A DNA stretch of 47,101 nucleotides from Treponema sp. (GCA_017617145.1 JAFZWX010000117.1:1-47101); one strand, 5' to 3'; positions 31,775-40,881 are shown, numbered from the stretch's first letter. The notes: generated by a model not told the origin, from the sequence alone. A program made the numbers and translations.

Positions 31775-32702
31775 AGAAAAACTTTCGGGTATTGAACGCG
31801 AACTTGTACTTCAATATCTTATGGATGGAAACGTTCCTGTAACTTTAACTCCAGAAAACGAAGAAAACTCTTCAGAGGATGCTCAAAAGATTCATTCTCT
31901 TGCTTCTCAAATATTCCCAGTTGCCCTAAAACCAGAACATATTAAAGTTCAGAAAAATGGAAAAATACACCTGGAAAATCCTCCGCAATCTGTAATGGGT
32001 TTTGCTGGAAAAAATGTCCGTGTAGAGTTTTATTTTAATAGAGTAGGACTTTATTTTTCTTCTCTGGTAGATAAAGATAAAAAAGGTCTTTATATTCTTG
32101 TACCAGAAACCTTGAATCGTATTAAAGATGTTGAAGAAAAAACTGATTATGATTTTTCTGCAGTTTTATTCTTTGAATGCAATAACAAAAAAGATATTAA
32201 TACTCCTTGTATTCCCTGGGAACATGAAGATTTATTTTCTCGACCGGTATGGAAATCTATTCCTCTGGAAAATCAAAAAGAAGCAAAACAATATCTTGAA
32301 AAATTTGTCGAAAGTGCAAAAGCAAAAAAGAATGCTGGAAACGGAATTCAGCTTATTCCTGTATGCAATTATCTGACTTTTAAAGACGAGCAGAAAGTTC
32401 AGGCAATTGAAAATCGTGTACAACCTTTGAATATTCTTTATGTTGATCATGAACGGATTGTTGTTGGAAGTGAAAATCAAAATAATAACTACGAAATCGG
32501 ACACGAATATGGATTGAAGCTTTGTTTTTCCATAAAAAATAGTCCTATTCTTTCAAGAGATATTTTTGTTACTTGTGTTGTTAATAATATTTATTCAAGT
32601 CTTGATAATAAGCGAAAATGTATTGATTTTGTTTACACAACATTGCAGGAAGAAGATTTAAGATATTTGTACGAAAAGGCAACAAAAAGATTGTTTGTGT
32701 AA
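31740..32702 (+). CDS. PilZ-like domain protein (tentative)
   Basis: ATG 31740 follows AGGTGGGGG at a normal distance. The 320-aa protein has no signal peptide. Residues about 20-120 include KKGLYILVPETLNRIKD and AGKNVRVEFYFNRVGLYFSS, a YcgR-N or PilZ-like beta pattern. The C-terminus, NILYVDHERIVVGS ... GLKLCFSIKNSPI ... IDFVYTTLQEEDLRYLYE, matches what I recall of spirochaetal PilZ-fold proteins. If so, it may bind c-di-GMP, but I cannot see a clear RxxxR plus D/NxSxxG motif, so binding is doubtful. Followed by a composite repeat. Confidence 0.6.
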   Translation: MENQTKKNLNSEEKLSGIERELVLQYLMDGNVPVTLTPENEENSSEDAQKIHSLASQIFPVALKPEHIKVQKNGKIHLENPPQSVMGFAGKNVRVEFYFNRVGLYFSSLVDKDKKGLYILVPETLNRIKDVEEKTDYDFSAVLFFECNNKKDINTPCIPWEHEDLFSRPVWKSIPLENQKEAKQYLEKFVESAKAKKNAGNGIQLIPVCNYLTFKDEQKVQAIENRVQPLNILYVDHERIVVGSENQNNNYEIGHEYGLKLCFSIKNSPILSRDIFVTCVVNNIYSSLDNKRKCIDFVYTTLQEEDLRYLYEKATKRLFV

Positions 32703-32703
32703 C

Positions 32704-32787
32704 AGATTGCCGTGTCAAGCACGGCAATGACATAGATTGATCACGGCAATGACAAAGAGTCATTATCGGGCTTGACCCGATAATCTA
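32704..32787. repeat. Composite REP-like element between convergent genes
   Basis: Full plus unit (32704-32731, GCCGTGTCAAGCACGGC core), half unit (about 32733-32753, GATCACGGCAATGAC), and full minus unit (32759-32787, GTCATTATCGGGCTTGAC). Its minus-strand TAG (32787-32785) is the stop codon of the downstream minus-strand permease gene. Confidence 0.85.
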
Positions 32788-33834
32788 TTTTTTCTTACTA
32801 CCCAATATAACAGAAACAATATTCAAATACGGAATATTCTCGCAGAAGATTTTCACAATTACTGTCATAGGTACTGCAAGAATCATTCCAATGAAGCCCC
32901 ATAAATATCCCCATAGTGCAAGACTTACAAGAATTGCAAAAGGAGAAAGACCAAGGCGTTCACCTTCAATACGTGGTTCTAAAATATTTCCCAGTAAGAA
33001 ATTTACTGCAAGCATAAAAAGGAAAATGAAAATTACTTTTCCATAATGAGGATAAAATTGCAGAAGTGCAAAAAGTGTTGTAAGAAGTGTAGAAATAATT
33101 GAACCGAATGTTGGAATAAAATTCATTACAAATGCAAGAAAAGCCCATACAATAGGAAAGTCCAGCCCGATTATGAGAGAAGCAAAAAATACAAGAAGAC
33201 CTGTCGCAAGCGAAATAAAGAATTTTATTGAAAGAAAGCGTACAACATCCTGACCAATCTGCTGCGAAATATTAAGGACTGTCTGTTTGTTTTCAACTTT
33301 TACGGCATTTGTAATTCTGTTTTTAAAAGCCTTTATTTCAAGCAACAGGAAAGCAAACATAATAAGTATGAGTATAAGAGATTTACCAAGACTCAATACT
33401 CCTGAAGAAAATCCAAGTGCTAAATCCTGAACATATTGGCGTACTTCAAGAATTCCCCAAAGATTATTAATAAAGCTTTTGTCTTCATCAATTTCAAGAT
33501 TAAACTGCTGTGCTAAAAGTCTATAAATAGACATAAAGCGGTTTTCATATTTAGAGTATTCACTTGCGATTGTGGAGACACCTTTTGCAAGAATACTTGA
33601 AACAGAACCAATAGCAACAAGTACAATCAGTACAACTATAAGTGTACCAAATACCCATTTTATTTTAGCTTTTGCTTCAAGATTCTTTACAATTGGATAA
33701 AAAGCCAATGCCATGAAAATTGCAATTGCAACGGGAATTAAAACTGATGACAATACCTTGCATAAAAATCCCATAAGGATAATTGCAAAAAACAAGAGAA
33801 CAAAAAAGATTGGTTTAGTATAGTCTCTTTCCAT
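32785..33834 (-). CDS. AI-2E/PerM-family permease
   Basis: The 349-aa protein has about eight membrane segments: an N-terminal pair (IFFVLLFFAIILMGFL, IPVAIAIFMALAFYPIV), one near LIVVLIVLVAIGSV, and a C-terminal block with GLDFPIVWAFLAFVMNFIPTFG and FPHYG-type loops. This is the PerM/AI-2E transporter family, which includes sodium/proton exchangers and disputed autoinducer exporters. Start MERDYTKP at 33834 is preferred; the longer reading to 33879 begins with SLSGLTRQS, a translated repeat. The stop codon TAG belongs to a palindromic repeat. No ribosome site is obvious. Confidence 0.85.
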   Translation of the reverse strand: MERDYTKPIFFVLLFFAIILMGFLCKVLSSVLIPVAIAIFMALAFYPIVKNLEAKAKIKWVFGTLIVVLIVLVAIGSVSSILAKGVSTIASEYSKYENRFMSIYRLLAQQFNLEIDEDKSFINNLWGILEVRQYVQDLALGFSSGVLSLGKSLILILIMFAFLLLEIKAFKNRITNAVKVENKQTVLNISQQIGQDVVRFLSIKFFISLATGLLVFFASLIIGLDFPIVWAFLAFVMNFIPTFGSIISTLLTTLFALLQFYPHYGKVIFIFLFMLAVNFLLGNILEPRIEGERLGLSPFAILVSLALWGYLWGFIGMILAVPMTVIVKIFCENIPYLNIVSVILGSKKK

Positions 33835-33848
33835 AGGCAATTTAGTAA

Positions 33849-33941
33849 GAGATTGTCGGGTCAAGCCCGACAATGACATTGTTATGATCAGGTTTGCCCC
33901 GACAATGACATTGTCATGTTCGGGCTTGACCCGGACATCTA
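33849..33941. repeat. Composite REP-like element between serS and the permease gene
   Basis: Full plus unit (33849-33876, GTCGGGTCAAGCCCGAC), a degenerate middle unit (about 33880-33908, ending GCCCCGACAATGAC) and a full minus unit (33913-33941, CGGGCTTGACCCG). The minus-strand TAG at 33941-33939 is the serS stop codon. Confidence 0.85.
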
Positions 33942-35216
33942 TTTTTTAGGAAGTATCTTATCAAATCCGCAATACGGTACCAAAACCGGTGGGATTGTTA
34001 CCGAACCGTCGGCATTCTGATAGTTTTCAAGTATTGCAAGCATTGCGCGGCCTACTGCAATTGCAGTTCCGTTTAATGTATGTACATACTTGTTTTTTCC
34101 GTCATCATCTTTGTATTTAATATTCAAGCGGCGGGCCTGGTAATCTGTACAGTTAGAAGTAGAAGTTACTTCTCCATATTCTCCACCATTGCGTCCAGGC
34201 ATCCAGGCTTCAAGATCCCATTTGCGGTAAGCTGGAGCTCCGAGGTCACCGGTACAGGTGTCTACAACATGGAATGGCAGTCCAAGACCTTCAAAGATTT
34301 CTTCTTCAATCAGGCGAAGTTTTTCGTGAATCTGGTCTGATTGTTCTGGAGTAGAGTAGGCAAACATTTCTACTTTATCAAACTGGTGAACACGATATAA
34401 ACCTTTACTAAACTGACCTGCGGCCCCTGCTTCGCGGCGGAAACAATGAGAAAGGCCTCCGTAAAAACGAGGAAGTGTAGCCTTGTCTAAGATTTCATCC
34501 TGATGATAACCGCCAAGTGTAATTTCAGCAGTAGCTACAAGACAAGTTCCTTCTTCTTCAATGGAATAAACATTGCTTTCGTTTCCACGTGGGTTAAAAC
34601 CAATTCCCTTAAGAACTTCTTCTTTTGCAACGTCTGGAGTAATGAACATTTCAAAGTTGTGTTTGCGTAATGTATTCAAAGCATACATTATAAGTGCCTG
34701 CTCAAGGAATACTGCTTCGTTTTTAAGGTAGTAAAATTTAGGACCACTAACTTTTGTTCCGCGGTCAAAGTCAATAATGTCGAGTGATTCGCCAAGCTGA
34801 ACATGATCCTTTGGTTCGAAGTCGAACTTGCGAGGAGTTCCAACCTTTTTAACTTCAAGGTTTTCTGTATCAAGTTTTCCGATTGGTGCATCAGGGTGAA
34901 CCATATTAGGAATCTGACGTGCGGCTTCTTCAAGTGCGGTTTCTGTTTCTTTAGTTTCTGCTTCTACTGCAGAAATCTCATCTTTTATAGCTTTACCTGC
35001 TGCAATAAGTTCCTGTCGCTTATCGTTATCAAGCTTCTGTTTCATTGCCTGAGCATTTTCATTACGTTTCTGCTGAAGTCCCTGAAGCTTTGTAACAAGG
35101 GCAGTGCGCTTATCAAAAAGTTCAACTACCTTGTCGGCATCGGCAGTCATATTGCGGTTAATGATGTTCTGTTTTACGGCTTCAAGATTATCTTTAATAA
35201 ATTTATAGTCTAACAT
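33939..35216 (-). CDS. serS: Seryl-tRNA synthetase
   Basis: SerRS charges tRNA-Ser (and tRNA-Sec). The 425-aa protein has an N-terminal coiled coil (LDYKFIKDNLEAVKQNI, KLQGLQQKRNENAQAMKQKL), a catalytic core with SHCFRREAGAAGQFSKGLYR, DTCTGDLGAPAYRKWDLEAW and GRNGGEYGEVTSTSNCTDYQ, and GTAIAVGRAMLAILENYQ (motif 3). AGGAG lies before the ATG. Upstream are the SIMPL lipoprotein gene and smc on the same strand. Confidence 0.96.
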   Translation of the reverse strand: MLDYKFIKDNLEAVKQNIINRNMTADADKVVELFDKRTALVTKLQGLQQKRNENAQAMKQKLDNDKRQELIAAGKAIKDEISAVEAETKETETALEEAARQIPNMVHPDAPIGKLDTENLEVKKVGTPRKFDFEPKDHVQLGESLDIIDFDRGTKVSGPKFYYLKNEAVFLEQALIMYALNTLRKHNFEMFITPDVAKEEVLKGIGFNPRGNESNVYSIEEEGTCLVATAEITLGGYHQDEILDKATLPRFYGGLSHCFRREAGAAGQFSKGLYRVHQFDKVEMFAYSTPEQSDQIHEKLRLIEEEIFEGLGLPFHVVDTCTGDLGAPAYRKWDLEAWMPGRNGGEYGEVTSTSNCTDYQARRLNIKYKDDDGKNKYVHTLNGTAIAVGRAMLAILENYQNADGSVTIPPVLVPYCGFDKILPKK

Positions 35217-35244
35217 ATTTATATCTCCTGTGTATTTTTAGTTT

Positions 35245-35943
35245 TTAGTTTGCAAGTGAAAAAGTAATTGTAACTGTTGAAGAGACTTCTACGTTTCCTG
35301 CTTCGATTGGTGTCGAATAGGAATTTGTTGCAAGAAGTTTTGTTGCACCGGTTGAACGTGAATATGATGAAGGATTATAACCTTCAGAAATATCAAGAAC
35401 ATCGGCAACTTTACAACCACTTGCTCCTGCTATAAGAGCTGCTGCATCCTGTGCATTTTGTACTGCGAGAGTACGTGCTTCTCTGATTGCATTCGGATTA
35501 TCAGTGGCAGAGTAAGAAAATGATGTAAGTCCGTTTGCTCCATTTGCAACTGCGTAATCAATTACATTCCCTGCATTGTTGATATCACGAATAAGAACTT
35601 GAACATAATTGACAACAGTATATTTTCCCGGGTAGGAATTTGAGTTATCTTGAGAGATTCTGTAATCTACTGTTGTAATATCTCCATCAAGTACTCCGGC
35701 TTCTTTAATCTTTGAAATTACCTTTGTTGTTGTTTCGGCATTTTTGTCTCTTGCTAAATTTACATTCCATTCAGAAGTACGTACAAGAAACCTTACAGTA
35801 AGCTGATCAGCAGGAAGTGTAACAACACCTGTCCCCGAGACTGTGATTGTTCTTACTTTTTCCTCCGGTTTATTTACAGTGCAGGACGAAACAAAAAGTA
35901 TAACGCCTGCAGTAATTATTAAAGTTGAAATCTTTTTTAACAT
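35245..35943 (-). CDS. SIMPL-domain (DUF541) lipoprotein
   Basis: ATG 35943 has GAGGAGG 6 nt upstream; the ATG at 35958 overlaps the previous stop and has no such site. Signal MLKKISTLIITAGVILFVSSC ends in a lipobox (Cys21). The mature part matches the SIMPL/YggE family: RTITVSGTGVVTLPADQLTV, SKIKEAGVLDGDITTVDYRI, IDYAVANGANGLTSFSYSAT and REARTLAVQNAQDAAALIAG. These are periplasmic or surface proteins of uncertain biochemical role, linked to oxidative or envelope stress in some bacteria. Confidence 0.87.
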   Translation of the reverse strand: MLKKISTLIITAGVILFVSSCTVNKPEEKVRTITVSGTGVVTLPADQLTVRFLVRTSEWNVNLARDKNAETTTKVISKIKEAGVLDGDITTVDYRISQDNSNSYPGKYTVVNYVQVLIRDINNAGNVIDYAVANGANGLTSFSYSATDNPNAIREARTLAVQNAQDAAALIAGASGCKVADVLDISEGYNPSSYSRSTGATKLLATNSYSTPIEAGNVEVSSTVTITFSLAN

Positions 35944-35957
35944 TCTTTTCCTCCTCA

Positions 35958-37442
35958 TTAATGAATGTTTATATAAAATCGTTTTAGATATACAATTCTT
36001 TTATTTGCCGGTTCCCAATATGCACTGGCAGGGTAACTATTACATAATGTCTGGTATGTTTCAACAGCCTGCTTGATATCCCTGTATTTTGAATCTGATT
36101 CAAGAACTTGTCCTAAAAGATAAAGAGCTTCATCTCTATTGTCTGTTGAAAACTCCAGATATTGAACAAGTGCCGGATATGCATCCTCGAAATTTTTGGA
36201 AGAAACAGATGAACGTGCTTTTTCAAGTAAAGGTTTCAGATCAACAGCTTCCTCCGATTCTTCTTCGTCAATTATTATAACTGTATCTTCGTTTTCTATT
36301 TCAATTACAGTATTTTCATCTTTTGTTTGTAATGTTTTTTCTTCTGTTGAAGTACCTGTAGTTGTTGTTTGTTTTAAGGTTTCTGAAGCTTGTTTAGAAG
36401 ATGTTTCTTCTTTTTCAGTTTCTTTATTTTCTTTTTGAGTTGTAGTTGCTGTTTTTGAAGTTGCTTTTGCTGGAACTTCAGGCTTCTTTGGTACTACTTC
36501 CGAATAATCGGGAGCATTTACAACTGTTGAAGAATTGCCTTTTTTCTCAAGTACTGTTACTTCAATATAATCATCAATGTATTCACCGGTGAGATTGTCT
36601 ACCTTGTAGAAATGATGAATCTGAGTTCCTGCTTCTTTTGCTAGAAGTGTATATTTTGTGTCTGTAGTTCCAAGCTTTCTTCCGCGGCTTGCAAGATTGT
36701 TGTATTCAGAAGTAGAACCCATGTAAATCCAGCCGTTTCCCGGATAAGTAATTACAAGCGTTTCACCTTTTTTAAGAGATACGCTTCGTGAAGGAAGAAT
36801 CTGCGGTTCAGTTTCTGCTTCTTCTGCTGTCTGGATTTCTATTGTTGGTTCAAGATTTTCCTGTCCTTCGAGTGCCTCAGAAACCCCGGTGCCAGTTTCG
36901 TCATCTAGTGTCCCTTCAGTACTATTCTGGGGTCCCTGAGCCTGTCGAAGGGCCTCATCTGTTTCTGCATTATCTTCAGTTTCAGTCATTGGTAAAGGAG
37001 GCAATGCTTCTTCCTCTACAACAGGCTCTGTAATTTGATTTTCTTCTTTTTCTGCTGTTTTTTCAGCATTAGCTTGTTCTTCAATTTCTTCCGGAGAAAC
37101 ATCAATTAAATCAGGTTCTTCAATTTCGTCGAGAGGAGGATAAAGTAAATCGATGTCGTTTAATTCTGCAGAGTCTTCTAATGTATGAACATCTTGTTCT
37201 TGTATTAATTGTTCATTATCAACAGAAGAATCTGCTTCTTCATCAGTGCTTTCTGATTTTATGACACTTTCTTTATCTGTATCAGTTATAAGAACTTCTT
37301 CTGCTTCTGTAGTTTGAACATCTTCAGTTTCTAAAACAGGTTCAGAAACTTCAGGTGTTTGAGTTTCCTGCTTTGTTGAGCCGCAAGAAAAGAACAAAAA
37401 TGAGGCTGCGGCTATTAAAACCAAAAATCCCTTTTTCATCAT
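35958..37442 (-). CDS. Acidic lipoprotein with a C-terminal TPR-like part
   Basis: The signal MMKKGFLVLIAAASFLFFSC ends with a lipobox (Cys20). Residues about 25-215 are highly acidic and low in complexity (Glu, Thr, Asp, Ser). About 220-305 is a globular domain with KKGETLVITYPGNGWIYMGS and AGTQIHHFYKVDNLTGEYID. Then comes a second acidic linker and a TPR-like tail (VQYLEFSTDNRDEALYLLG, AVETYQTLCNSYPASAYWEP). A repeat unit (36929-36954) encodes about residues 163-172 in frame. ATGA overlap with the upstream gene; TAATG junction with the next. No named family; cell-envelope role is inference. Confidence 0.8.
   Translation of the reverse strand: MMKKGFLVLIAAASFLFFSCGSTKQETQTPEVSEPVLETEDVQTTEAEEVLITDTDKESVIKSESTDEEADSSVDNEQLIQEQDVHTLEDSAELNDIDLLYPPLDEIEEPDLIDVSPEEIEEQANAEKTAEKEENQITEPVVEEEALPPLPMTETEDNAETDEALRQAQGPQNSTEGTLDDETGTGVSEALEGQENLEPTIEIQTAEEAETEPQILPSRSVSLKKGETLVITYPGNGWIYMGSTSEYNNLASRGRKLGTTDTKYTLLAKEAGTQIHHFYKVDNLTGEYIDDYIEVTVLEKKGNSSTVVNAPDYSEVVPKKPEVPAKATSKTATTTQKENKETEKEETSSKQASETLKQTTTTGTSTEEKTLQTKDENTVIEIENEDTVIIIDEEESEEAVDLKPLLEKARSSVSSKNFEDAYPALVQYLEFSTDNRDEALYLLGQVLESDSKYRDIKQAVETYQTLCNSYPASAYWEPANKRIVYLKRFYINIH
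36929..36954 (-). repeat. CTTCGACAGGCTCAGGG-type repeat within the acidic lipoprotein gene
   Basis: Reads CTTCGACAGGCTCAGGGACC on the minus strand, translated in frame as ALRQAQGPQ. The same core appears in tatD at 11613-11670. This sequence type is familiar to me from intergenic repeats of many bacteria. Confidence 0.75.
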
Positions 37443-37831
37443 GGCGCGGCTCCTGTTATATCAAAAATTATATTATCATTGGCTTTTTCAAGCGATTCAA
37501 TATCATGTGCTGTAGGTTTTTCAAACCATTCTTCTGCCTGTTCGTCATCCCATTTTTCTTGAGTCTGTCGTGAAATATTATAATCCTTGTGAATTTCAGG
37601 ACCATCAGGAATCAATAGTGTTTCTGTAAGCACAATAGGCTTTTCTTGTACGGCTTCAGTTTTTTTATTTTTTGGAATACATATAATAAGTATTATTAAA
37701 AGAAGCACAAGCACAATTAAAGATGCAAAAAGAATTGCATTGCGTTTATTTTCACTACAATAATCTTTAATGAGTTCATAAAGAGAAACAATCTTTTCTT
37801 TTATGTTTTCAAAAAAACCTTTAAAATCCAT
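37439..37831 (-). CDS. Single-pass membrane protein of unknown function
   Basis: The 130-aa protein has an amphipathic N-terminus (FFENIKEKIVSLYELIKDY), one membrane helix (about 31-52, NAILFASLIVLVLLLIILII) and an acidic exported C-terminus. I do not recognise it. ATG 37831 lies 6 bp past the smc stop. TATAAT at 37837-37842 (minus strand), using the smc stop bases, ends 5 nt before the ATG. Overlaps the next gene as ATGA, suggesting coupling. Confidence 0.75.
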   Translation of the reverse strand: MDFKGFFENIKEKIVSLYELIKDYCSENKRNAILFASLIVLVLLLIILIICIPKNKKTEAVQEKPIVLTETLLIPDGPEIHKDYNISRQTQEKWDDEQAEEWFEKPTAHDIESLEKANDNIIFDITGAAP

Positions 37832-37837
37832 AGATTA

Positions 37838-40780
37838 TTATACCTGTTTTTCTTGTGACTCTTTTTCTGGATCAGTTATTGTTCCGTCCGGATTATGAAT
37901 ACGTCTTGGTGGACGTGGCGGTATTACTATTCCTTCTTCTTCAGGAACATCCTCATCAGCAAAAGTTGTTTGTGAACGGTCAATTTCTGCTCCAAGTTTT
38001 ATATCCTGATCAAGTCGCAGTGCGATTACTTTACTTACACCAGACTCTTCCATAGTAATTCCAAGCATTGTTGATGCACCCATAACTGTTTTTTTGTTAT
38101 GAGTAATTACTATATACTGACTTACATTCGCAAAACTTTCGAGTGTAGTTACAAAGCTTGAAACGTTTTTATCATCAAGAGCGGCATCAATTTCATCAAG
38201 AAGACAGAATGGACTTGGTCTTACCTGATAAGTTGCAAAAAGAAGAGCAACTGCTGTCATTGTTTTTTCACCACCAGAAAGCAGGGCAATATTCTCAAGT
38301 TTCTTTCCAGGAGGTTGTGCATAAATGTCTATACCTGAAGTTAAAATATTTGCAGGATCTGCAAGCTTTAGTTCTGCACGTCCACCATTGAAAAGGCGAC
38401 GGAACATATTGTGGAAATTCTTTTTAATCTGATTGTATGTTTCAATAAACATTTCGGCAGATTTAGATTTAATTTCTTCACTAACGCGAACAAGATTTTC
38501 AAGAGAGCGCTGAGTATCTTCGTAATTTGTTTTTTGTCTTTCGTAGCGTTCTTTTACTTCATTAAATTCTTCTGGCGCCATTAAGTTTACAGAACCAAGA
38601 TTGTTAAAGCTTTCACGTGCCTTTGCAAGTTTATCGCGCAAGTCGCTGGCAGATGTAGTAATCTTGTACATTCTCTCTTCAAATTCCATAAGGTCGTGAG
38701 AGTATTTGTCCTGAAAGTTTTGTTTTACATTTTTAATATCATTGTCAGAAGAATTAAGAGAAAGTGTAAGACTTTCTACTTTTTCCTGATAGCGGTTTTG
38801 TTCTTCGCGCTTTTTATTAAGAGTATCGCTCTTGCCAGAAACGCTCTTGTTACAGGTTTCAATCTCTTTATCAAGGACGCTCATTTCTTGTGCAAGCTTC
38901 TGGCCTCTGGCTTCAATTTCTGCAAGCTCTTCTTCAAGATCTGTAATCTGTTCTTTTATTTCCTCAGCACGTTTGTTTTCAGAATATAGTTCATCTTCTG
39001 TTTCTTGTAAAAGTGTGTTTTCAGAAGTTAATGTACGGTTTAAAATTGAAATCTGATTTTGTGCCGCCGTAATCTGTTCCTGCATCTGGACTTCATTCAT
39101 TTTAAGCTTGTTACAGGTTTCATTATATTCTTTGATTTTTTTATCAAGATCAATGTTCTGTGAATTAAGATCGCTAATTTGAGAATTAAGATTTTCAATA
39201 TTAGAAAGATTTTCAGTTATTTTTTCATCAATACCGCGTTTCTTGGTCATGATTCCTTGTGGAGAAAGGAATTCTGTAATGAAGGCAGGAGAAGCATTAA
39301 TGTATTCTTTGAAGGCATCTTGTACTGTTGAAAATTGATTCTGTGCTTCTTCAAAAGCAAGTGCGGCTTCTTTTACAGTGGCAATGCTTTCTTCTGCTGA
39401 ATGGTTTTGATTTGAAAAATCAAGGAAAATGTTTTTTCGACCTTCAAGATAGATTTTTAATTTTCCAAGACTAGTATCAAGTTTTTCCTTTGCAATACGC
39501 ATTGCACTTTCACTAAAGCCTGCAGATTTTAGTTTTTCATCAAGTTCTTTTACAATGTCTTCTGTAATTGCGGCAAGTTGTGCACGAAGTTCTCCTCGAT
39601 TTTGATCAAGTTCTTCAATCTGATCTTTAAGTTGTCCTGCACGTATATCATTTTCTGTAATCTGAGAACCTGCTGTTTCAATGTTTTTCTGGAACGAAAC
39701 AATGTTATCTTTAATACTTTGAAGCTGTTTATTTTTTTCATGAAGATTTGCATTGTGTTCATCAATTTCATCCTGCAGATTATCAATGCGATCCTGAATG
39801 GCAGAAATCTTTATTTCGAGTCCACTTACTTTTTCTTTTATTTCGGAAGCACGAGAATTAGCTTGTTTTATAAGTTCAAGTTTTCCATTTTTTTCCTGAC
39901 CAATTCCAATGAGCTGTCCTTGTTTTGCATATAACTCGTTCTGAAGTTCCTTAACCTTGTCCATGTTTTCAGAAATTGTATTGTTTATGTCTTCAATTTC
40001 CTGACGAACCTTATCACGTTTTTGCTGAACATTTTTAAGTTCTTCTTCGTGACGTGCTTTTTCCTGAACAAAGTTTTTAAGACGGAGCAGGGTAAGGTCA
40101 AGTTCGTTCTGATATATTTCTTCTTTGAAGTGTCTGTATTTAATTGTTTTTTCTGATTGAATTTTGAGAGAATCATACTGACGCTTAATTTCGTTTAAGG
40201 AAATTTCAATCTGCTGCATGTTGATTCTTGTTTTTTCAAGTTCTCGTTCTGCTTCGGCACATTCAGCTTTACTGCGGCTGATTCCTGCTGCTTCTTCAAA
40301 AAGGTAACGTCGGTCTTCAGGTTTGCTTGAAAGTACCTGGTCAATTTTTCCCTGTTCCATAACAGAGTAGGCAGCTTTACCAACACCTGTATCCATAAAA
40401 AGTCGGCGGATTTCTGTAGGGCCAGCCTGTCGTTGATTTATAAAGTATTCCTGATCACCAGATCTATAGAGACGACGTGTAATTGCAATTTCAGAATCAT
40501 CAAGCGGAAGAAGTCCGTTTTCATTTGAGAGGGTAAGTGTAACTTCGGCAGTATTAAGGGCAGGACGTTTTTCTGTACCGTTAAAAATTACATCTTCCAT
40601 TTTTTCGGCACGAAGATTTTTTGAGCGGTTTTCGGCAAGTACCCATTTGATTGCATCAACAACATTACTCTTACCACAGCCATTTGGACCAAGAAGAGCA
40701 GTTATTCCTTCTGCAAAATCTATATGAGTTTTATCTGCAAATGATTTGAAACCATGTATATCAAGACTTTTTAAAAACAC
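37838..40780 (-). CDS. smc: Chromosome segregation SMC-family protein, short form
   Basis: SMC proteins compact and segregate chromosomes with ScpAB. Start GTG 40780 gives MFLKSLDIHGFKSFADKTHI, the usual SMC start. Walker A is GPNGCGKSN (32-40), the signature is LLSGGEKT (about 833-840) and Walker B is FCLLDEIDAALDD (about 859-871). Long coiled coils cover about 165-410 and 520-760. At 980 aa it is about 200 shorter than most bacterial SMCs. Where a hinge with conserved Gly-rich motifs should be (about 400-515), there is only about 110 aa without them. A C-terminal tail rich in Pro, Glu and Arg (GIVIPPRPPRR) is extra. ATPase motifs argue for function. Confidence 0.9.
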   Translation of the reverse strand: MFLKSLDIHGFKSFADKTHIDFAEGITALLGPNGCGKSNVVDAIKWVLAENRSKNLRAEKMEDVIFNGTEKRPALNTAEVTLTLSNENGLLPLDDSEIAITRRLYRSGDQEYFINQRQAGPTEIRRLFMDTGVGKAAYSVMEQGKIDQVLSSKPEDRRYLFEEAAGISRSKAECAEAERELEKTRINMQQIEISLNEIKRQYDSLKIQSEKTIKYRHFKEEIYQNELDLTLLRLKNFVQEKARHEEELKNVQQKRDKVRQEIEDINNTISENMDKVKELQNELYAKQGQLIGIGQEKNGKLELIKQANSRASEIKEKVSGLEIKISAIQDRIDNLQDEIDEHNANLHEKNKQLQSIKDNIVSFQKNIETAGSQITENDIRAGQLKDQIEELDQNRGELRAQLAAITEDIVKELDEKLKSAGFSESAMRIAKEKLDTSLGKLKIYLEGRKNIFLDFSNQNHSAEESIATVKEAALAFEEAQNQFSTVQDAFKEYINASPAFITEFLSPQGIMTKKRGIDEKITENLSNIENLNSQISDLNSQNIDLDKKIKEYNETCNKLKMNEVQMQEQITAAQNQISILNRTLTSENTLLQETEDELYSENKRAEEIKEQITDLEEELAEIEARGQKLAQEMSVLDKEIETCNKSVSGKSDTLNKKREEQNRYQEKVESLTLSLNSSDNDIKNVKQNFQDKYSHDLMEFEERMYKITTSASDLRDKLAKARESFNNLGSVNLMAPEEFNEVKERYERQKTNYEDTQRSLENLVRVSEEIKSKSAEMFIETYNQIKKNFHNMFRRLFNGGRAELKLADPANILTSGIDIYAQPPGKKLENIALLSGGEKTMTAVALLFATYQVRPSPFCLLDEIDAALDDKNVSSFVTTLESFANVSQYIVITHNKKTVMGASTMLGITMEESGVSKVIALRLDQDIKLGAEIDRSQTTFADEDVPEEEGIVIPPRPPRRIHNPDGTITDPEKESQEKQV

Positions 40781-40881
40781 TTGTCTTCTGCCATCCCAAA
40801 AATGATAATATTACTTAATCTTTACTATTATAGTGAATTTTTGGGTTTAATTCAATTGAATATTATAGATGACTAATAAAG

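Noticed and set aside
33835..33879. Longer start of the permease (SLSGLTRQS)
   Set aside because: These residues are the translated palindromic repeat and recur out of context; the membrane protein proper starts at MERDYTKP.
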